Source of the DNA: Phycisphaerae bacterium
Lineage (GTDB): Bacteria > Chloroflexota > Anaerolineae > 4572-78 > J111
Direction: 5' to 3'
Assembly (NCBI GenBank): GCA_028285035.1
Contig: JANQQF010000076.1
Span: 1-49,085 of the forward strand
DNA: 49,085 nt
Made by a program: the position numbers and the translations under genes. Shown here one piece after another: positions 15,901-24,485 of the stretch (its first letter is position 1; each line of letters opens with the position of its first letter). The notes beneath the pieces are model-generated. The model did no database searches and was not told where the DNA came from. It was given only the letters and a program-made list of their open reading frames with translations.

Positions 15901-17571
15901 ATGTTTGCAGCCTATTTGTCCCCGCTGGCGCCAACGGTCACGTTACTGTTGAGCGCCTTCATTTTGTTTATTGTGATGCCTTGGTTACCGTCACTATGGC
16001 GAACCAAACCCTGGGTTGAAAATTGGTTCGCCACAGGGCTTGTTGGCGTAGCTGGCCTGATGTTGTTATTCATACAACTCACACTGGGGTTGGATGCAAC
16101 AGGTCTGGGCCTTAGCCCATTATTTGGCTGGCAACTATCCCCTGATTTTGGCTATGATCTCAATATTCGTGCTGATGAGCTGAGCCTGGTCTTTTTGATT
16201 TTGACATTACTGTTGCTTCTGGTCGTCACCTTAATGTCCTCTCCGTTTTGGCGTTCTGATGATCGTTTATCTTCGCTGGAAAATTGGCGTAGTATTTCTA
16301 TTTGGTTAGCGATTGGGGCGAGTGCTTGTTTTCTATTTGTTTCCGCCAATCTCCTAACCGTCGCTTACGCTATTTTAGCCTTTGATTTTTTGCTTGCCAT
16401 TTACTGGCTTCGACAAGGCCACAGTAATCGAACTGTTTCTCGTTTATTTCTTGGCTTTTTTTCAGCCACTGCCCTAACACTCATTGGCGCATTTGACCTG
16501 ACGCCGAGCAACGCCAATGATGCCTCACAATTTGGATTATTTTTAGTCGGTGGGGCGTTGTGGCTAAGACTTGGCTTTTTTCCATTTATTGAGATGGCCG
16601 GTCTAATTCGTTGGGATGATGATGAACGCCTGGCCTATCTTGGTCTCTCGTTAATTGTGGGGCTATATTTGCTGATGCGCGTGTTAAGCGCCCCCTTGCC
16701 GGATATCATGCTCTGGTTCACCGCCTTGATTATGTTGTTTAGTGGGTTACTCACCTGGTTGACTAATCGTTCTCCTGTTTGGCTTATTTATCTGATTGTG
16801 ACTGAAATTCTATTTCTTTTGTTGGTCACAATGCCATTTGCGGGTGAACCAGGGGGACTATCAACAGCCAGTCTCTTGGCCATAACCTTGGTATTACCTT
16901 TGAGCCTAATTGCCCTATGGGTCACGCCCTCTTTAGGCAGACCGAACTTTCAAGAACGAGCTTGGCTCTGGCTGTATTTACCGGCTGCGGCTGCGACCAT
17001 CAACCTGGTCGGCGTGCCGTTTACCTTGGGCTGGGTGATGCGTACTGAGCTGTATAAGGCCTTGTTGAAATTTGATAATTTCTTATTTATCATTATTGCC
17101 TTGCTTGCAGAAGCTCTTGCGCTTAGCGGCTTAGTTCGATACTGGTTGGTCTTATGGCAAGGTGAGAATGGTCACCCCCACCGACGTTTAGCTATTGGGA
17201 TTGTCGTGACTGTGCCCTTTCTCCTGCCGGGGCTAGGGATGTTTGTTTTGACCCGGCTGACCCAGCTGACGTTTCCAACAGTGGATTTTGCCCAATCAGT
17301 TGGAGCCATTGCGGCCCTTATCATTGTCGTTGGTGGGGCCATAGCCCTTGCCTACTATCGAGATGCCTTGATGATGACTATCCCATTACCCTCCGCTCGA
17401 GTGGCACGGCTTGCTCGTTTAGGGTGGCTTTGGCCCTTGAGCCGTCGTTGGTTAAGTCGCCTGGGTAAAGTTATCTTACGCATCGATGTTGTATTACAAG
17501 GTCAGCATTATGTGGGTTGGGCGATTTTTATTACCTTAATTGGGGTATTGATTATTTTTTTACAGACTTGA
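15901..17571 (+). CDS. Complex-I/Mrp antiporter-like membrane subunit (NuoL/M-like)
   Basis: 556 residues, about 14 hydrophobic helices, with the overall pattern of the proton-conducting NuoL/NuoM/MrpA/D family. The usual helix-5 WE motif is replaced: the stretch after SANLLTVAYA reads ILAFDFLLAIYWL, with Asp as the only acidic residue. In the helix-7 region the normal Lys is not seen (LWLRLGFFPFIEMAG has Arg). Key proton-path residues are therefore altered, and ion translocation is uncertain. It is the first gene of a tight three-gene operon (3-base gap to the next). Confidence 0.75.
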   Translation: MFAAYLSPLAPTVTLLLSAFILFIVMPWLPSLWRTKPWVENWFATGLVGVAGLMLLFIQLTLGLDATGLGLSPLFGWQLSPDFGYDLNIRADELSLVFLILTLLLLLVVTLMSSPFWRSDDRLSSLENWRSISIWLAIGASACFLFVSANLLTVAYAILAFDFLLAIYWLRQGHSNRTVSRLFLGFFSATALTLIGAFDLTPSNANDASQFGLFLVGGALWLRLGFFPFIEMAGLIRWDDDERLAYLGLSLIVGLYLLMRVLSAPLPDIMLWFTALIMLFSGLLTWLTNRSPVWLIYLIVTEILFLLLVTMPFAGEPGGLSTASLLAITLVLPLSLIALWVTPSLGRPNFQERAWLWLYLPAAAATINLVGVPFTLGWVMRTELYKALLKFDNFLFIIIALLAEALALSGLVRYWLVLWQGENGHPHRRLAIGIVVTVPFLLPGLGMFVLTRLTQLTFPTVDFAQSVGAIAALIIVVGGAIALAYYRDALMMTIPLPSARVARLARLGWLWPLSRRWLSRLGKVILRIDVVLQGQHYVGWAIFITLIGVLIIFLQT

Positions 17572-17574
17572 TAT

Positions 17575-18306
17575 TTGATGCCAACATTACCTGAGACCTT
17601 AGATCAGCTTAATATTATTCCGTTGGATGCCCTGTTATTGGGTATTTTCTTGACAGCGGCCATAATTTTGGTCATTCGTGATTGGCGACTATTAATTTTG
17701 GCATTGCTGGGGCAATATATCGTCACAACTTTGATTATTTCTCGGTTGGTACGACCTGATATAGCGGCTGTAAAGCTTTTGATTGGGGCCTTTATTTGTC
17801 CTATCTTATTTTTATCCGTGAGACAAGTCATTGCGTTTACCCCAACGGTGGTGACAAATATTGAAACCACCATCGATAGAAGAAAGAATTTAGGCTGGTG
17901 GAATAACTTTGTCGAGGCGGTCCTGCCCTTTATTTTTGGCCGAAAACGGCATCGTGGTTTGACCTCTACTGGATTACTCTTTCGTTTTTTTGCTGCTCTT
18001 CTCATGATGATTGTCGCAATTTTGCTCAGCCAAACGTTGTCACTATCCAATGATTTGTCACAGGAATTTGAAATAGCCATCTACTGGCTTATTCTGGCTG
18101 GTCTAACCGCGTTGATTTTGTTTGAGGATCCACTTAAAGTTGGCTTGGGACTATTTACACTTTTTATGGGATTTGATTTGTATTATGTAACCGTCGAGGC
18201 AAGTTTGTTCTTAACTGGGTTGTGGGGAACAGTAAATCTACTTGTGGCCTTAGTTACTGGCTATTTGATTGTCGCTAAGGGTGCTAACCCTGAGGAGGGG
18301 AGATAG
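17575..18306 (+). CDS. Small membrane protein of an antiporter-like operon
   Basis: 243 residues with about six or seven membrane spans in two blocks, split by a basic loop (TIDRRKNLGWWNNFV ... GRKRHRG, about residues 98-125). I do not recognise a named family. Its place between two complex-I antiporter-like genes suggests a role like NuoJ/NuoK or MrpB/C, the small spacer subunits. It is followed by a one-base overlap with the next gene, whose GTG start begins on the last base of this stop codon, indicating translational coupling. Confidence 0.65.
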   Translation: MMPTLPETLDQLNIIPLDALLLGIFLTAAIILVIRDWRLLILALLGQYIVTTLIISRLVRPDIAAVKLLIGAFICPILFLSVRQVIAFTPTVVTNIETTIDRRKNLGWWNNFVEAVLPFIFGRKRHRGLTSTGLLFRFFAALLMMIVAILLSQTLSLSNDLSQEFEIAIYWLILAGLTALILFEDPLKVGLGLFTLFMGFDLYYVTVEASLFLTGLWGTVNLLVALVTGYLIVAKGANPEEGR

Positions 18307-19739
18307 TGCCACCTGCCCTGTGGTTGATTACGCTGCCTCTTGGGGCTGCCCCATTAATTTATCTATTTCGACGGGTTGGGGTCGGTGGAGTCGCTGCTGC
18401 AATTGTTGCTTTAGTGTCTGCTTGGATGGCTACTCAAGTCTCGCCTAATCTTCAGCTAAATATTTTAGGACGGCCTATCGCATTTGATCAGTCATCCCAG
18501 ATCGTGCTTATTGTCTTATTTAGCAGTACCGCCTTTTTGTTTTTGATTTCCTCAGCGTCCGGCCCTTTTCTTTCTGGAATACGCCGTCAGACGGTTGAAA
18601 CGGATACAATTCGTGGGGCGGGCCGAACGTTCTATCCCGTCAGCTTAACTATTTTGGCCCTCTTTGTCGGAGCCATTTTATCTCGTCATTTAGCCATCAC
18701 TGCAATTTTAGTTGAGTCTGCTGCAATTTTATCTGTGATTATTATTCAAGGGTCTCGTGTAGACTCAACCCGAGCGGCCCAACGTTTTCTCGTTTTTATG
18801 TCCTTAGCCCTGCCCTTATTTTTATTGGCTTCACAACGTATCGACGTGTTTAGCTTTAGTGATATCCTCCCTTCGCCCCAATACGTCCAACAAACGGTAT
18901 TTCTGGTAGGTGTTGGGTTTGCTTTATGGCTTGCCGTAGTGCCATTTCATAGCTGGGGAACCACCACTGCCGTTGATGCTTCACCCGTAGTCACGACATT
19001 TATTCTCATTGCCTTTCCCAGCGTAGCTATACTCAGCCTCGTGTATCTTTTGATTGATGTGCCTTGGCTGACATCTACACCTCTCTTGGCCAATGGATTG
19101 TTACTGGCTGGTCTAATGACGATCTGTGTTGGTGGTGTCCTTGCCAGTGTGCAACGGGGCTTTAGCGGTTTGTTAGGCTACACAGCCGTTTATGATTTAG
19201 GCTGTCTAATTTTACTGTTAAGTATCGGTGGGGATATTGCTGTTTTAGTCGTACTGCTTGGTCTAATTCTACGTGCGATTGCCTTAACATTATTAGCTGG
19301 TGCTATTACGGCGATCCGGCTTCATCTCTCCAATGATGGCTTTGCCCAGGCTAAGGGAATGGCGGCGAAGCTACCTTGGGCGTCTATCGGTCTGGCGATC
19401 GGTGGCTTTACTCTAGTCGGTGCCCCATTTACCTTTGGATTCGCGCTTCGTTGGCAACTCCTTCAATCAATTGTCATTATTGATGAACGGTGGCCTGCCC
19501 TTATTATTTTGGCTGGAATCGGGGTTGCTGTTGGCTATTTACGCGGTCTTTCAAGCCTACTATCACCCATCGACGGTGATACACCTGTACAGAAAATAGA
19601 AGCCCAAGAACCACGCTTGTTGATTGTTATTATTGGGCTATTGATTCTTGCCTGTATTGGGTTTGGCGTTTTTCCAAATCTGCTGATTGACCCTCTAAAA
19701 GAGGTGCTTGTGGGGATTACATTGCCAGGAACTTCATAG
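18306..19739 (+). CDS. Complex-I/Mrp antiporter-like membrane subunit (NuoN/M-like)
   Basis: 477 residues, about 14 helices. The helix-5 Glu appears to be kept (ITAILVESAAILSVIII), and the helix-7/8 signature PFHSWGTTTAVDASPVVTTF corresponds to PFHxWLPDAxxxAPTPV in NuoN/NuoM. The Lys that normally precedes PFH is missing (ALWLAVVPFH). GTG start overlapping the previous gene. Together with its two neighbours it may form a stand-alone membrane arm; no NADH-binding or Fe-S subunits are nearby. It ends 3 bases from the convergent SCO1664-like gene. Confidence 0.75.
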   Translation: MPPALWLITLPLGAAPLIYLFRRVGVGGVAAAIVALVSAWMATQVSPNLQLNILGRPIAFDQSSQIVLIVLFSSTAFLFLISSASGPFLSGIRRQTVETDTIRGAGRTFYPVSLTILALFVGAILSRHLAITAILVESAAILSVIIIQGSRVDSTRAAQRFLVFMSLALPLFLLASQRIDVFSFSDILPSPQYVQQTVFLVGVGFALWLAVVPFHSWGTTTAVDASPVVTTFILIAFPSVAILSLVYLLIDVPWLTSTPLLANGLLLAGLMTICVGGVLASVQRGFSGLLGYTAVYDLGCLILLLSIGGDIAVLVVLLGLILRAIALTLLAGAITAIRLHLSNDGFAQAKGMAAKLPWASIGLAIGGFTLVGAPFTFGFALRWQLLQSIVIIDERWPALIILAGIGVAVGYLRGLSSLLSPIDGDTPVQKIEAQEPRLLIVIIGLLILACIGFGVFPNLLIDPLKEVLVGITLPGTS

Positions 19740-19742
19740 CAA

Positions 19743-20552
19743 CTAAATGGGCGGGAACGGGACATTACGGCCGTGGTAAAGATTGGGCAGATATCCTTTC
19801 GTTAAGAGTAAGGCCAATCGATCACGAAATGCCTGAATTTCTGGCTGGCTTATTAATTGAGACAGAATTTTGCATAGGTCTGAGTCTTCCATGAGAAGCT
19901 GCTGAAGTCGTTCTAAATCCTGTAACATCGTTTCAGGCAAGGGTTGGTTGCAATATTCCCAAATAACAGTCCGCAATTTATAGTCAATATTAAAGGTGAG
20001 ACCGTGGTCAATTGCCCAGAGTTGACCGTCGTGATCAAGCAAGCAGTGACCCCCTTTACGATCTGCATTATTTACCAGATGATCAAAAATTGCGATATCT
20101 CTAAATTCATTCTTAAACTGCTTTTTGTCGCGTAGGTTGAAGTAGTGGGCATCGTAGTCTGCTTCGAGAAATAACTGGATTGTGCCTCGCCCGTGGGGGC
20201 CGTCATCCCGTAGGACGGTCGGTGGAATCCACGGCCAGCCCAAAATCTCGCTGATCAAATAGGTCGCAAACTCACGTTGACAAAGCGTACCATCTGGAAA
20301 ATCCCACAATGGACGTTCCCCATCACAAGGTTTATAGATGGCCAATATATTGTCATCTTCTTGGTCAGATAAAGCCAAGCTGATTAAAAAAGTATAATTT
20401 GAACTCCAAGGCATCAAGCCTTGAAGCTCAATTTCTTTTTCCATAAGAAGATTCAGGGCGTCTTTTACCTTGAAATTAAGGCGCCCTTCATACCGACTAT
20501 CATCGATCCATTGTTGAAGGGCTTTCAACAGACTAGCTGAGTTTAATTCCAT
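19743..20552 (-). CDS. SCO1664-family protein (distant PI3/PI4-kinase-like fold)
   Basis: 269 residues. The kinase-like core is visible: IAIFDHLVNNADRKGGHCLL, with the catalytic-loop Asp and Asn-Ala-Asp-Arg pattern, and WAIDHGLTFN, with the metal-binding Asp, as in PI3/PI4-kinase-related and HipA-like proteins. It is the third member of a conserved trio with DUF3090 and a histidine phosphatase, known from Actinobacteria and Chloroflexi. The DUF3090 gene overlaps its start by 10 bases. The substrate is unknown. Confidence 0.85.
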   Translation of the reverse strand: MELNSASLLKALQQWIDDSRYEGRLNFKVKDALNLLMEKEIELQGLMPWSSNYTFLISLALSDQEDDNILAIYKPCDGERPLWDFPDGTLCQREFATYLISEILGWPWIPPTVLRDDGPHGRGTIQLFLEADYDAHYFNLRDKKQFKNEFRDIAIFDHLVNNADRKGGHCLLDHDGQLWAIDHGLTFNIDYKLRTVIWEYCNQPLPETMLQDLERLQQLLMEDSDLCKILSQLISQPEIQAFRDRLALLLTKGYLPNLYHGRNVPFPPI

Positions 20553-21079
20553 TTTGTGTTGTCATGTCCATTGGTTCGTGGGCAGAAATGACCTTCTGGA
20601 TCAATAGGAGACTCGCAAAGTGGGCAAATTGGCCGACCTTGGTCAACGACTTGCAGGGCGTGTTCGCCTAAAATTCGTACTTGGGGACGTGAAGCCCAGA
20701 AGCGAGCAACAGCAGGTTCATCTTCATCCCCTTCAAATTGAACCTCTTGCACGACCAAAACAACCAAGTCTTGTTCTTGATCATAACCAAGGCCAATTTG
20801 ACCCACAACAAAGGCAGGGTCATATGGCTCTTGTAGCATGAGGTCAGAACTTAGAGGTTCATCAACTTTTGTATATTTTCGTGGATACTTTTCATCCAAC
20901 TCTTCTAGTAATTCATCCAGGCTCGATGATAAAATTCTAACTTGTTCTTTCTCTACCTTGAGGGTAATCATCGAGATGCCTTGGCTGGCTTGTAGTAAAA
21001 ATACACGTTGGCCAGGGGGGCCAACGGTCCCGACTGTAATTCGTGAAACCGGATTAAAATCCGTCAAATCGCCTGACAT
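20543..21079 (-). CDS. DUF3090-family protein
   Basis: 178 residues of a conserved family without known function, always found with the SCO1664-like and histidine phosphatase genes. The start (VSRITVGTVGPPGQRVFLLQA) is the family hallmark. The C-terminus carries CPLCESPIDPEGHFCPRTNGH, a small zinc-knuckle-like cluster with three Cys and a His. The 10-base overlap with the next gene indicates coupled translation. Confidence 0.87.
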   Translation of the reverse strand: MSGDLTDFNPVSRITVGTVGPPGQRVFLLQASQGISMITLKVEKEQVRILSSSLDELLEELDEKYPRKYTKVDEPLSSDLMLQEPYDPAFVVGQIGLGYDQEQDLVVLVVQEVQFEGDEDEPAVARFWASRPQVRILGEHALQVVDQGRPICPLCESPIDPEGHFCPRTNGHDNTKWN

Positions 21080-21142
21080 AGCATAAATCCTTTGATAATT
21101 TTTATGAGGCGTACCTCATCAGCTTTACGAGGCCGTTAGCCT

Positions 21143-21820
21143 CTATGAGGCGTTGTCATCTTTTTTCGGGCGGGGTGGATTATGATTGGTATCATTCACC
21201 GAAACAACCCTTGGTCCCATTTTCATAAAACTGACAGTTGTAATTGAAGCTGTGCTAATTACGATCCTTTGAAATAGATCGAGATGGACACCAAGGTAAT
21301 GTGCAATGGCAGATTTTATTAAGTCGGCGTGTCCAACAATTACAATTGTTTCTTCTGGGTGATTGGTCACTAACGAGCTAACCGTTTGGACAAAACGGGC
21401 CTGCATCCCATACATCGTCTCTCCGCCAGGGAAACTGGCTCCACTTGGGTAGAATTGAATCACAGGCCAATGCTCATGTTTGGCCAGCTCTTCAATTTTT
21501 TCGCCTGTCCAATCCCCATAATCAACCTCAAGCAACCCTTCGTGTTTCTGAACGGTTAAAGGATGATGTTGCGCAATCGCCTCAGCCGTTTCGACTGTTC
21601 TTTCCAATGGACTGGCATAAATTGCCTGGAACGTTTGTTCAGCGAGCCGTTTGCCTAAAGCCTGAGCTTGTTCACGTCCGTATTCATTTAGGTAGACACC
21701 CGATGATCGACCTGCTAGCTTATGGGTTTCTGTCCAATTATTCTCACCGTGTCGCACAAATAACACAGTTGTTGGCTTCTTATCTTTCTTCTTTTCTTCT
21801 TCTTTTTTTTCTTCACTCAT
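21143..21820 (-). CDS. Histidine phosphatase family protein (MSMEG_4193-like)
   Basis: 225 residues. The catalytic RHG motif is in VLFVRHGENNWTETHKLAGR. The second catalytic His lies in TIVIVGHADLIKSAIAHYL, with the conserved Glu in YASPLERTVETAEAI. It is first in the trio operon. Highly charged Lys/Glu and Lys/Asp tails at both ends (EEKKEEEKKKDKK and the C-terminal KKDDN) are unusual. The substrate is unknown; the family includes phosphoglycerate-mutase-like phosphatases. Confidence 0.88.
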   Translation of the reverse strand: MSEEKKEEEKKKDKKPTTVLFVRHGENNWTETHKLAGRSSGVYLNEYGREQAQALGKRLAEQTFQAIYASPLERTVETAEAIAQHHPLTVQKHEGLLEVDYGDWTGEKIEELAKHEHWPVIQFYPSGASFPGGETMYGMQARFVQTVSSLVTNHPEETIVIVGHADLIKSAIAHYLGVHLDLFQRIVISTASITTVSFMKMGPRVVSVNDTNHNPPRPKKDDNAS

Positions 21821-22277
21821 AGGATTGCTTATTTTTAATGTAGGTAGATAGATAGGATAATATAGCCGATGCTTGATCGACAGTCAAACAAATTTTTTTA
21901 GCAATAATGAAACAGAAAACATTATAACACCTTAAATCAAAATGCGGAAAGTCATCCCAAATCGTAACTAAAGAACGGGAAACTTTAATGCATTGCGTAT
22001 GTTTGGACGACCATTTTGCTAATTTCTTACTCAGACGTTTCACTTTACAAGTTTTTGAGTTATTGACCTGACAAGTTAGCCCCGCTATAATTGTTCTAGG
22101 ATTGAGAATTAAATAACTTTCCCATTTGTTCCCTCAAATTGCACTCCCTATTTTTAGTTTGAGAACAAAATTAGGTAAGTTGTCCAATGAAGTTGGTGGC
22201 CCAATGAAGTTGCTGCCTAACAAAGTTGGGCCTTAATCCTCAGCCCTAATGTTGGCAACCAACGGGGGACCAAATTT
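21821..22277. other. Intergenic region with a promoter and short repeats
   Basis: AT-rich spacer between divergent genes. A minus-strand open frame of 76 codons (21813-22043) overlaps the phosphatase start but lacks recognisable features and is probably chance. The right half carries a very good sigma-70 promoter pointing toward the lipoprotein gene and a degenerate tandem repeat (CCAATGAAGTTG repeated at 22185 and 22201, decayed at 22218). Confidence 0.5.
22063..22091 (+). promoter_or_regulatory. Sigma-70-type promoter
   Basis: TTGACC, a 17-base spacer and TATAAT: five of six and six of six consensus bases with ideal spacing. It points to the lipoprotein gene starting at 22278, leaving a leader of about 180 bases. 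Confidence 0.7.
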
Positions 22278-23357
22278 ATGCATTTAACAACGAATAGATT
22301 ACATTTGTTTGGAATAGTCGTATCCTTACTTCTTCTGCTTTTATCGGCATGTAATACCAACCCTCCCCCACCCACTCCAGAACCCACGGATACAGCAACC
22401 CCATTTCCTCGTCAATCTTCATTTAGTGATAATGTTGACGCTATGAACTCTGCCGCAGCGGCCATGAGTGAGGTTGATTTTGGCTTTGCTTCTCTCCTAG
22501 AGTTGGATGAGACCAAAATTCGGTTGATAACTGAGTCTGATAGCCTGGTTGCTAAATTAGCTTATCCTCAGCAACCAGAGGACCCTGCAGAATGGACTGC
22601 AGTTGATAGCTTTGTCTTATCACACGCTACTCAGTCGGTGATGATCAGTACTGGGCAGGTGCAGCGTGTTGCCTTAGGGACATTTGATTTGGCCGCACCA
22701 CTCGACAACTTCGGTGACGTGGTCAATCACGTGGCGGTCTGGGTTGTTTTTGCTGATGGGACTCAAGCCGTTGTTGATCTGAGCCCGTTGAGTACCGATT
22801 TTGCTGCGCAGCACCAAGCTGAGCAATTTCTTGGCAACTTTAATCAAATTCGAGAGCAATTTGAAATCTGGCGTGAGGGGGTCAGGCTTGACCAACTCCA
22901 GCCTATGCAGGTGATCGAAGAGGGTGGCGAGAGTTACTATATCTTGGCTCAAATGCAGGTTTTTCCTGACCATTATAAATTTTCCCTGCGGGCGCATCCC
23001 GTCCAAATTGCTGACCCAATGCAGCCTTTACGTTTGGTTCAAGGGGCAATGCTTACGGCTGAGGTAGATCGTCTCGATTTTGTTGATATTCAGGCAGAGA
23101 TTTTGGCTGATGGTGTAGATGCGTTTGATGTGCAATCGGAATTTATGACGCGTTTTGGCAGTGAGAATTCGACGCTCAATCGTATTTTAGATGAGCAGGT
23201 ATCTCTCATTTGGCATATGATTACGAAACTGGAGCATATTCCTCCCACACCCGAAGAGTTGATCCCCGCTACGCCAACAGCGACACCATCCCCTACACCG
23301 ACACCTACGCCAACCCCGACCCCGACCACAGAACGGGAACCGTTGCTTACCTCGTAA
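22278..23357 (+). CDS. Lipoprotein of unknown function with a C-terminal Pro-Thr tail
   Basis: 359 residues. A signal peptide with lipobox LLSAC (Cys about residue 25) is followed by a short Pro/Thr linker. The central 250 residues contain no motif I recognise, and their composition fits an exported globular domain. The last 30 residues are a Pro-Thr dipeptide tract (PTPTPTPTPTPTT) that then ends. In such proteins these tracts normally join two domains, so a C-terminal partner may have been lost, or the tract may arise from repeat slippage. Confidence 0.75.
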   Translation: MHLTTNRLHLFGIVVSLLLLLLSACNTNPPPPTPEPTDTATPFPRQSSFSDNVDAMNSAAAAMSEVDFGFASLLELDETKIRLITESDSLVAKLAYPQQPEDPAEWTAVDSFVLSHATQSVMISTGQVQRVALGTFDLAAPLDNFGDVVNHVAVWVVFADGTQAVVDLSPLSTDFAAQHQAEQFLGNFNQIREQFEIWREGVRLDQLQPMQVIEEGGESYYILAQMQVFPDHYKFSLRAHPVQIADPMQPLRLVQGAMLTAEVDRLDFVDIQAEILADGVDAFDVQSEFMTRFGSENSTLNRILDEQVSLIWHMITKLEHIPPTPEELIPATPTATPSPTPTPTPTPTPTTEREPLLTS

Positions 23358-23373
23358 GAAACTAGTGAGTTTG

Positions 23374-23458
23374 TGTCATACCTGAATGAAGTTGTCGGGT
23401 ATCCATTGATAGGGGACAACGAACGGTGGATTCCTGCCAGAAGTGTGTGGGAATGACA
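23374..23458. repeat. Inverted pair of REP-like units
   Basis: Two 32-base units face each other. Unit 1 (23374-23405) runs from TGTCATACC to GGGTATCCA. Unit 2 (23427-23458), read on the other strand, runs from TGTCATTCC to AGGAATCCA. Both fit TGTCATNCC...GGNATCCA. They lie between the convergent lipoprotein and peroxiredoxin genes, a usual place for extragenic palindromes that also end transcription. Confidence 0.6.
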
Positions 23459-23505
23459 TGATCCAACGTTTCTTTCTTTTTGTAGAAGATGAGCCCTCCA
23501 TCTTC

Positions 23506-24351
23506 TCATTTTCTTGTAATTACCTGGATATTACGAGCGACTAATCCCGAACGATGTTCAACCAACTCAAACTGAACCTTCGTTCCTGCCCGCAATGTTC
23601 GGTAGCCTTCACCCGGAATGGCCGTGAAGTTGAAGAAAACATCTTGCCCCTTCTCGCCATCCAATAAAATTGAGCCATTTCCACTTGCCAAATCAAATGA
23701 TTGAACCGTTCCTTGAGCAACGGGTAAGCCATTTGCTCCGAGCTTGGGCGCACCGTCAAGCCATTCTTGTTGTGGAATTCTAAGCTGCAGAACCTCGCTG
23801 TTCGTATAGGCATCATGACTGTAATTCAAAAATGTTTGCATGATTGCTCGTAAGTCTTGGCGTAATTCTTCGGAAGAAGGTCTACCTACAAAGAACCAAC
23901 CGTTGTAAATATTGTGAATTGTTAAGTCGGGACGTAAGACAAAGACATAAGGTTGAGTGGGATAAGCATACTCCCCTTCTGTTTCATCCAGAATATTGAT
24001 TTGTTTAATCAGAGTTCTGTCCTCATCTGCCAGAAAAGGCCATTCTGCACCCAACCCCGCTCGAAAAGCTGCTTGAACCTCAGGTGGTTGGACACTAATC
24101 GTAACCATTTTGGCATAATTCACCTTGAGTTCTTTTTGAAATTCGACTAACTGTCGCATCTGCTGTTGATCGCGTGGGCAGTAAAAGCCTCGATAAAAGA
24201 CCACAATCAAGGGATACCCATCCAGAAATCCCACCCTGCAGTCAAAATCGCTGGGCTGGATTAATGTTGATAATTTTATTAACGTTTTGTTGTGATTTGG
24301 TAGCGTTACATCGGGGAACTTGTCCCGATCTTTAAATTTGTAGTCATGCAT
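23506..24351 (-). CDS. Peroxiredoxin-like protein fused to a cold-shock domain
   Basis: 281 residues. Residues 1-175 are a thioredoxin-fold peroxiredoxin with the peroxidatic Cys58 in VVFYRGFYCPRDQQQM. The usual second Cys of CPxC is absent (CPRD), so it looks like a 1-Cys type. After a linker, residues 212-281 form a cold-shock domain: GTVQSFDLASGNGSILL matches the GTVKWFNxxKGFGFI strand with RNP1, DVFFNFTAI matches RNP2 (VFVHFSAI), and LRAGTKVQFELVE is the third strand. The domain would bind single-stranded nucleic acid. The start ATG has GAAGGGG upstream. The fusion is rare in my knowledge. Confidence 0.85.
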   Translation of the reverse strand: MHDYKFKDRDKFPDVTLPNHNKTLIKLSTLIQPSDFDCRVGFLDGYPLIVVFYRGFYCPRDQQQMRQLVEFQKELKVNYAKMVTISVQPPEVQAAFRAGLGAEWPFLADEDRTLIKQINILDETEGEYAYPTQPYVFVLRPDLTIHNIYNGWFFVGRPSSEELRQDLRAIMQTFLNYSHDAYTNSEVLQLRIPQQEWLDGAPKLGANGLPVAQGTVQSFDLASGNGSILLDGEKGQDVFFNFTAIPGEGYRTLRAGTKVQFELVEHRSGLVARNIQVITRK

Positions 24352-24376
24352 TACCCCTTCTAACGTGTTGAAAAGT

Positions 24377-24410
24377 AAAAGGGTCTGCGTTGGTAATTGC
24401 AGACCCTTTT
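24377..24410. terminator. Intrinsic terminator (bidirectional-looking)
   Basis: Perfect 12-base arms AAAAGGGTCTGC / GCAGACCCTTTT around a 10-base loop. On the minus strand it follows the DUF427 gene by about 75 bases and ends in TTTT. It separates DUF427 from the peroxiredoxin gene. Confidence 0.75.
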
Positions 24411-24485
24411 TATGAATATGTTTTTAATTGGAACTATACTTCAAATAGGTGCTGTTTCTGCCGAGGCAGGCAGTTCCTTTTGCTA

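Noticed and set aside
21813..22043. Minus-strand open frame of 76 codons upstream of the histidine phosphatase
   Set aside because: It has no recognisable motif, no clear ribosome site and AT-driven composition, and it overlaps the phosphatase start. Possible but not supported.
23260..23340. CRISPR-like or regulatory meaning of the CCGACACC/CCCC repeats
   Set aside because: They are Pro-Thr codons inside a lipoprotein gene, without spacers.
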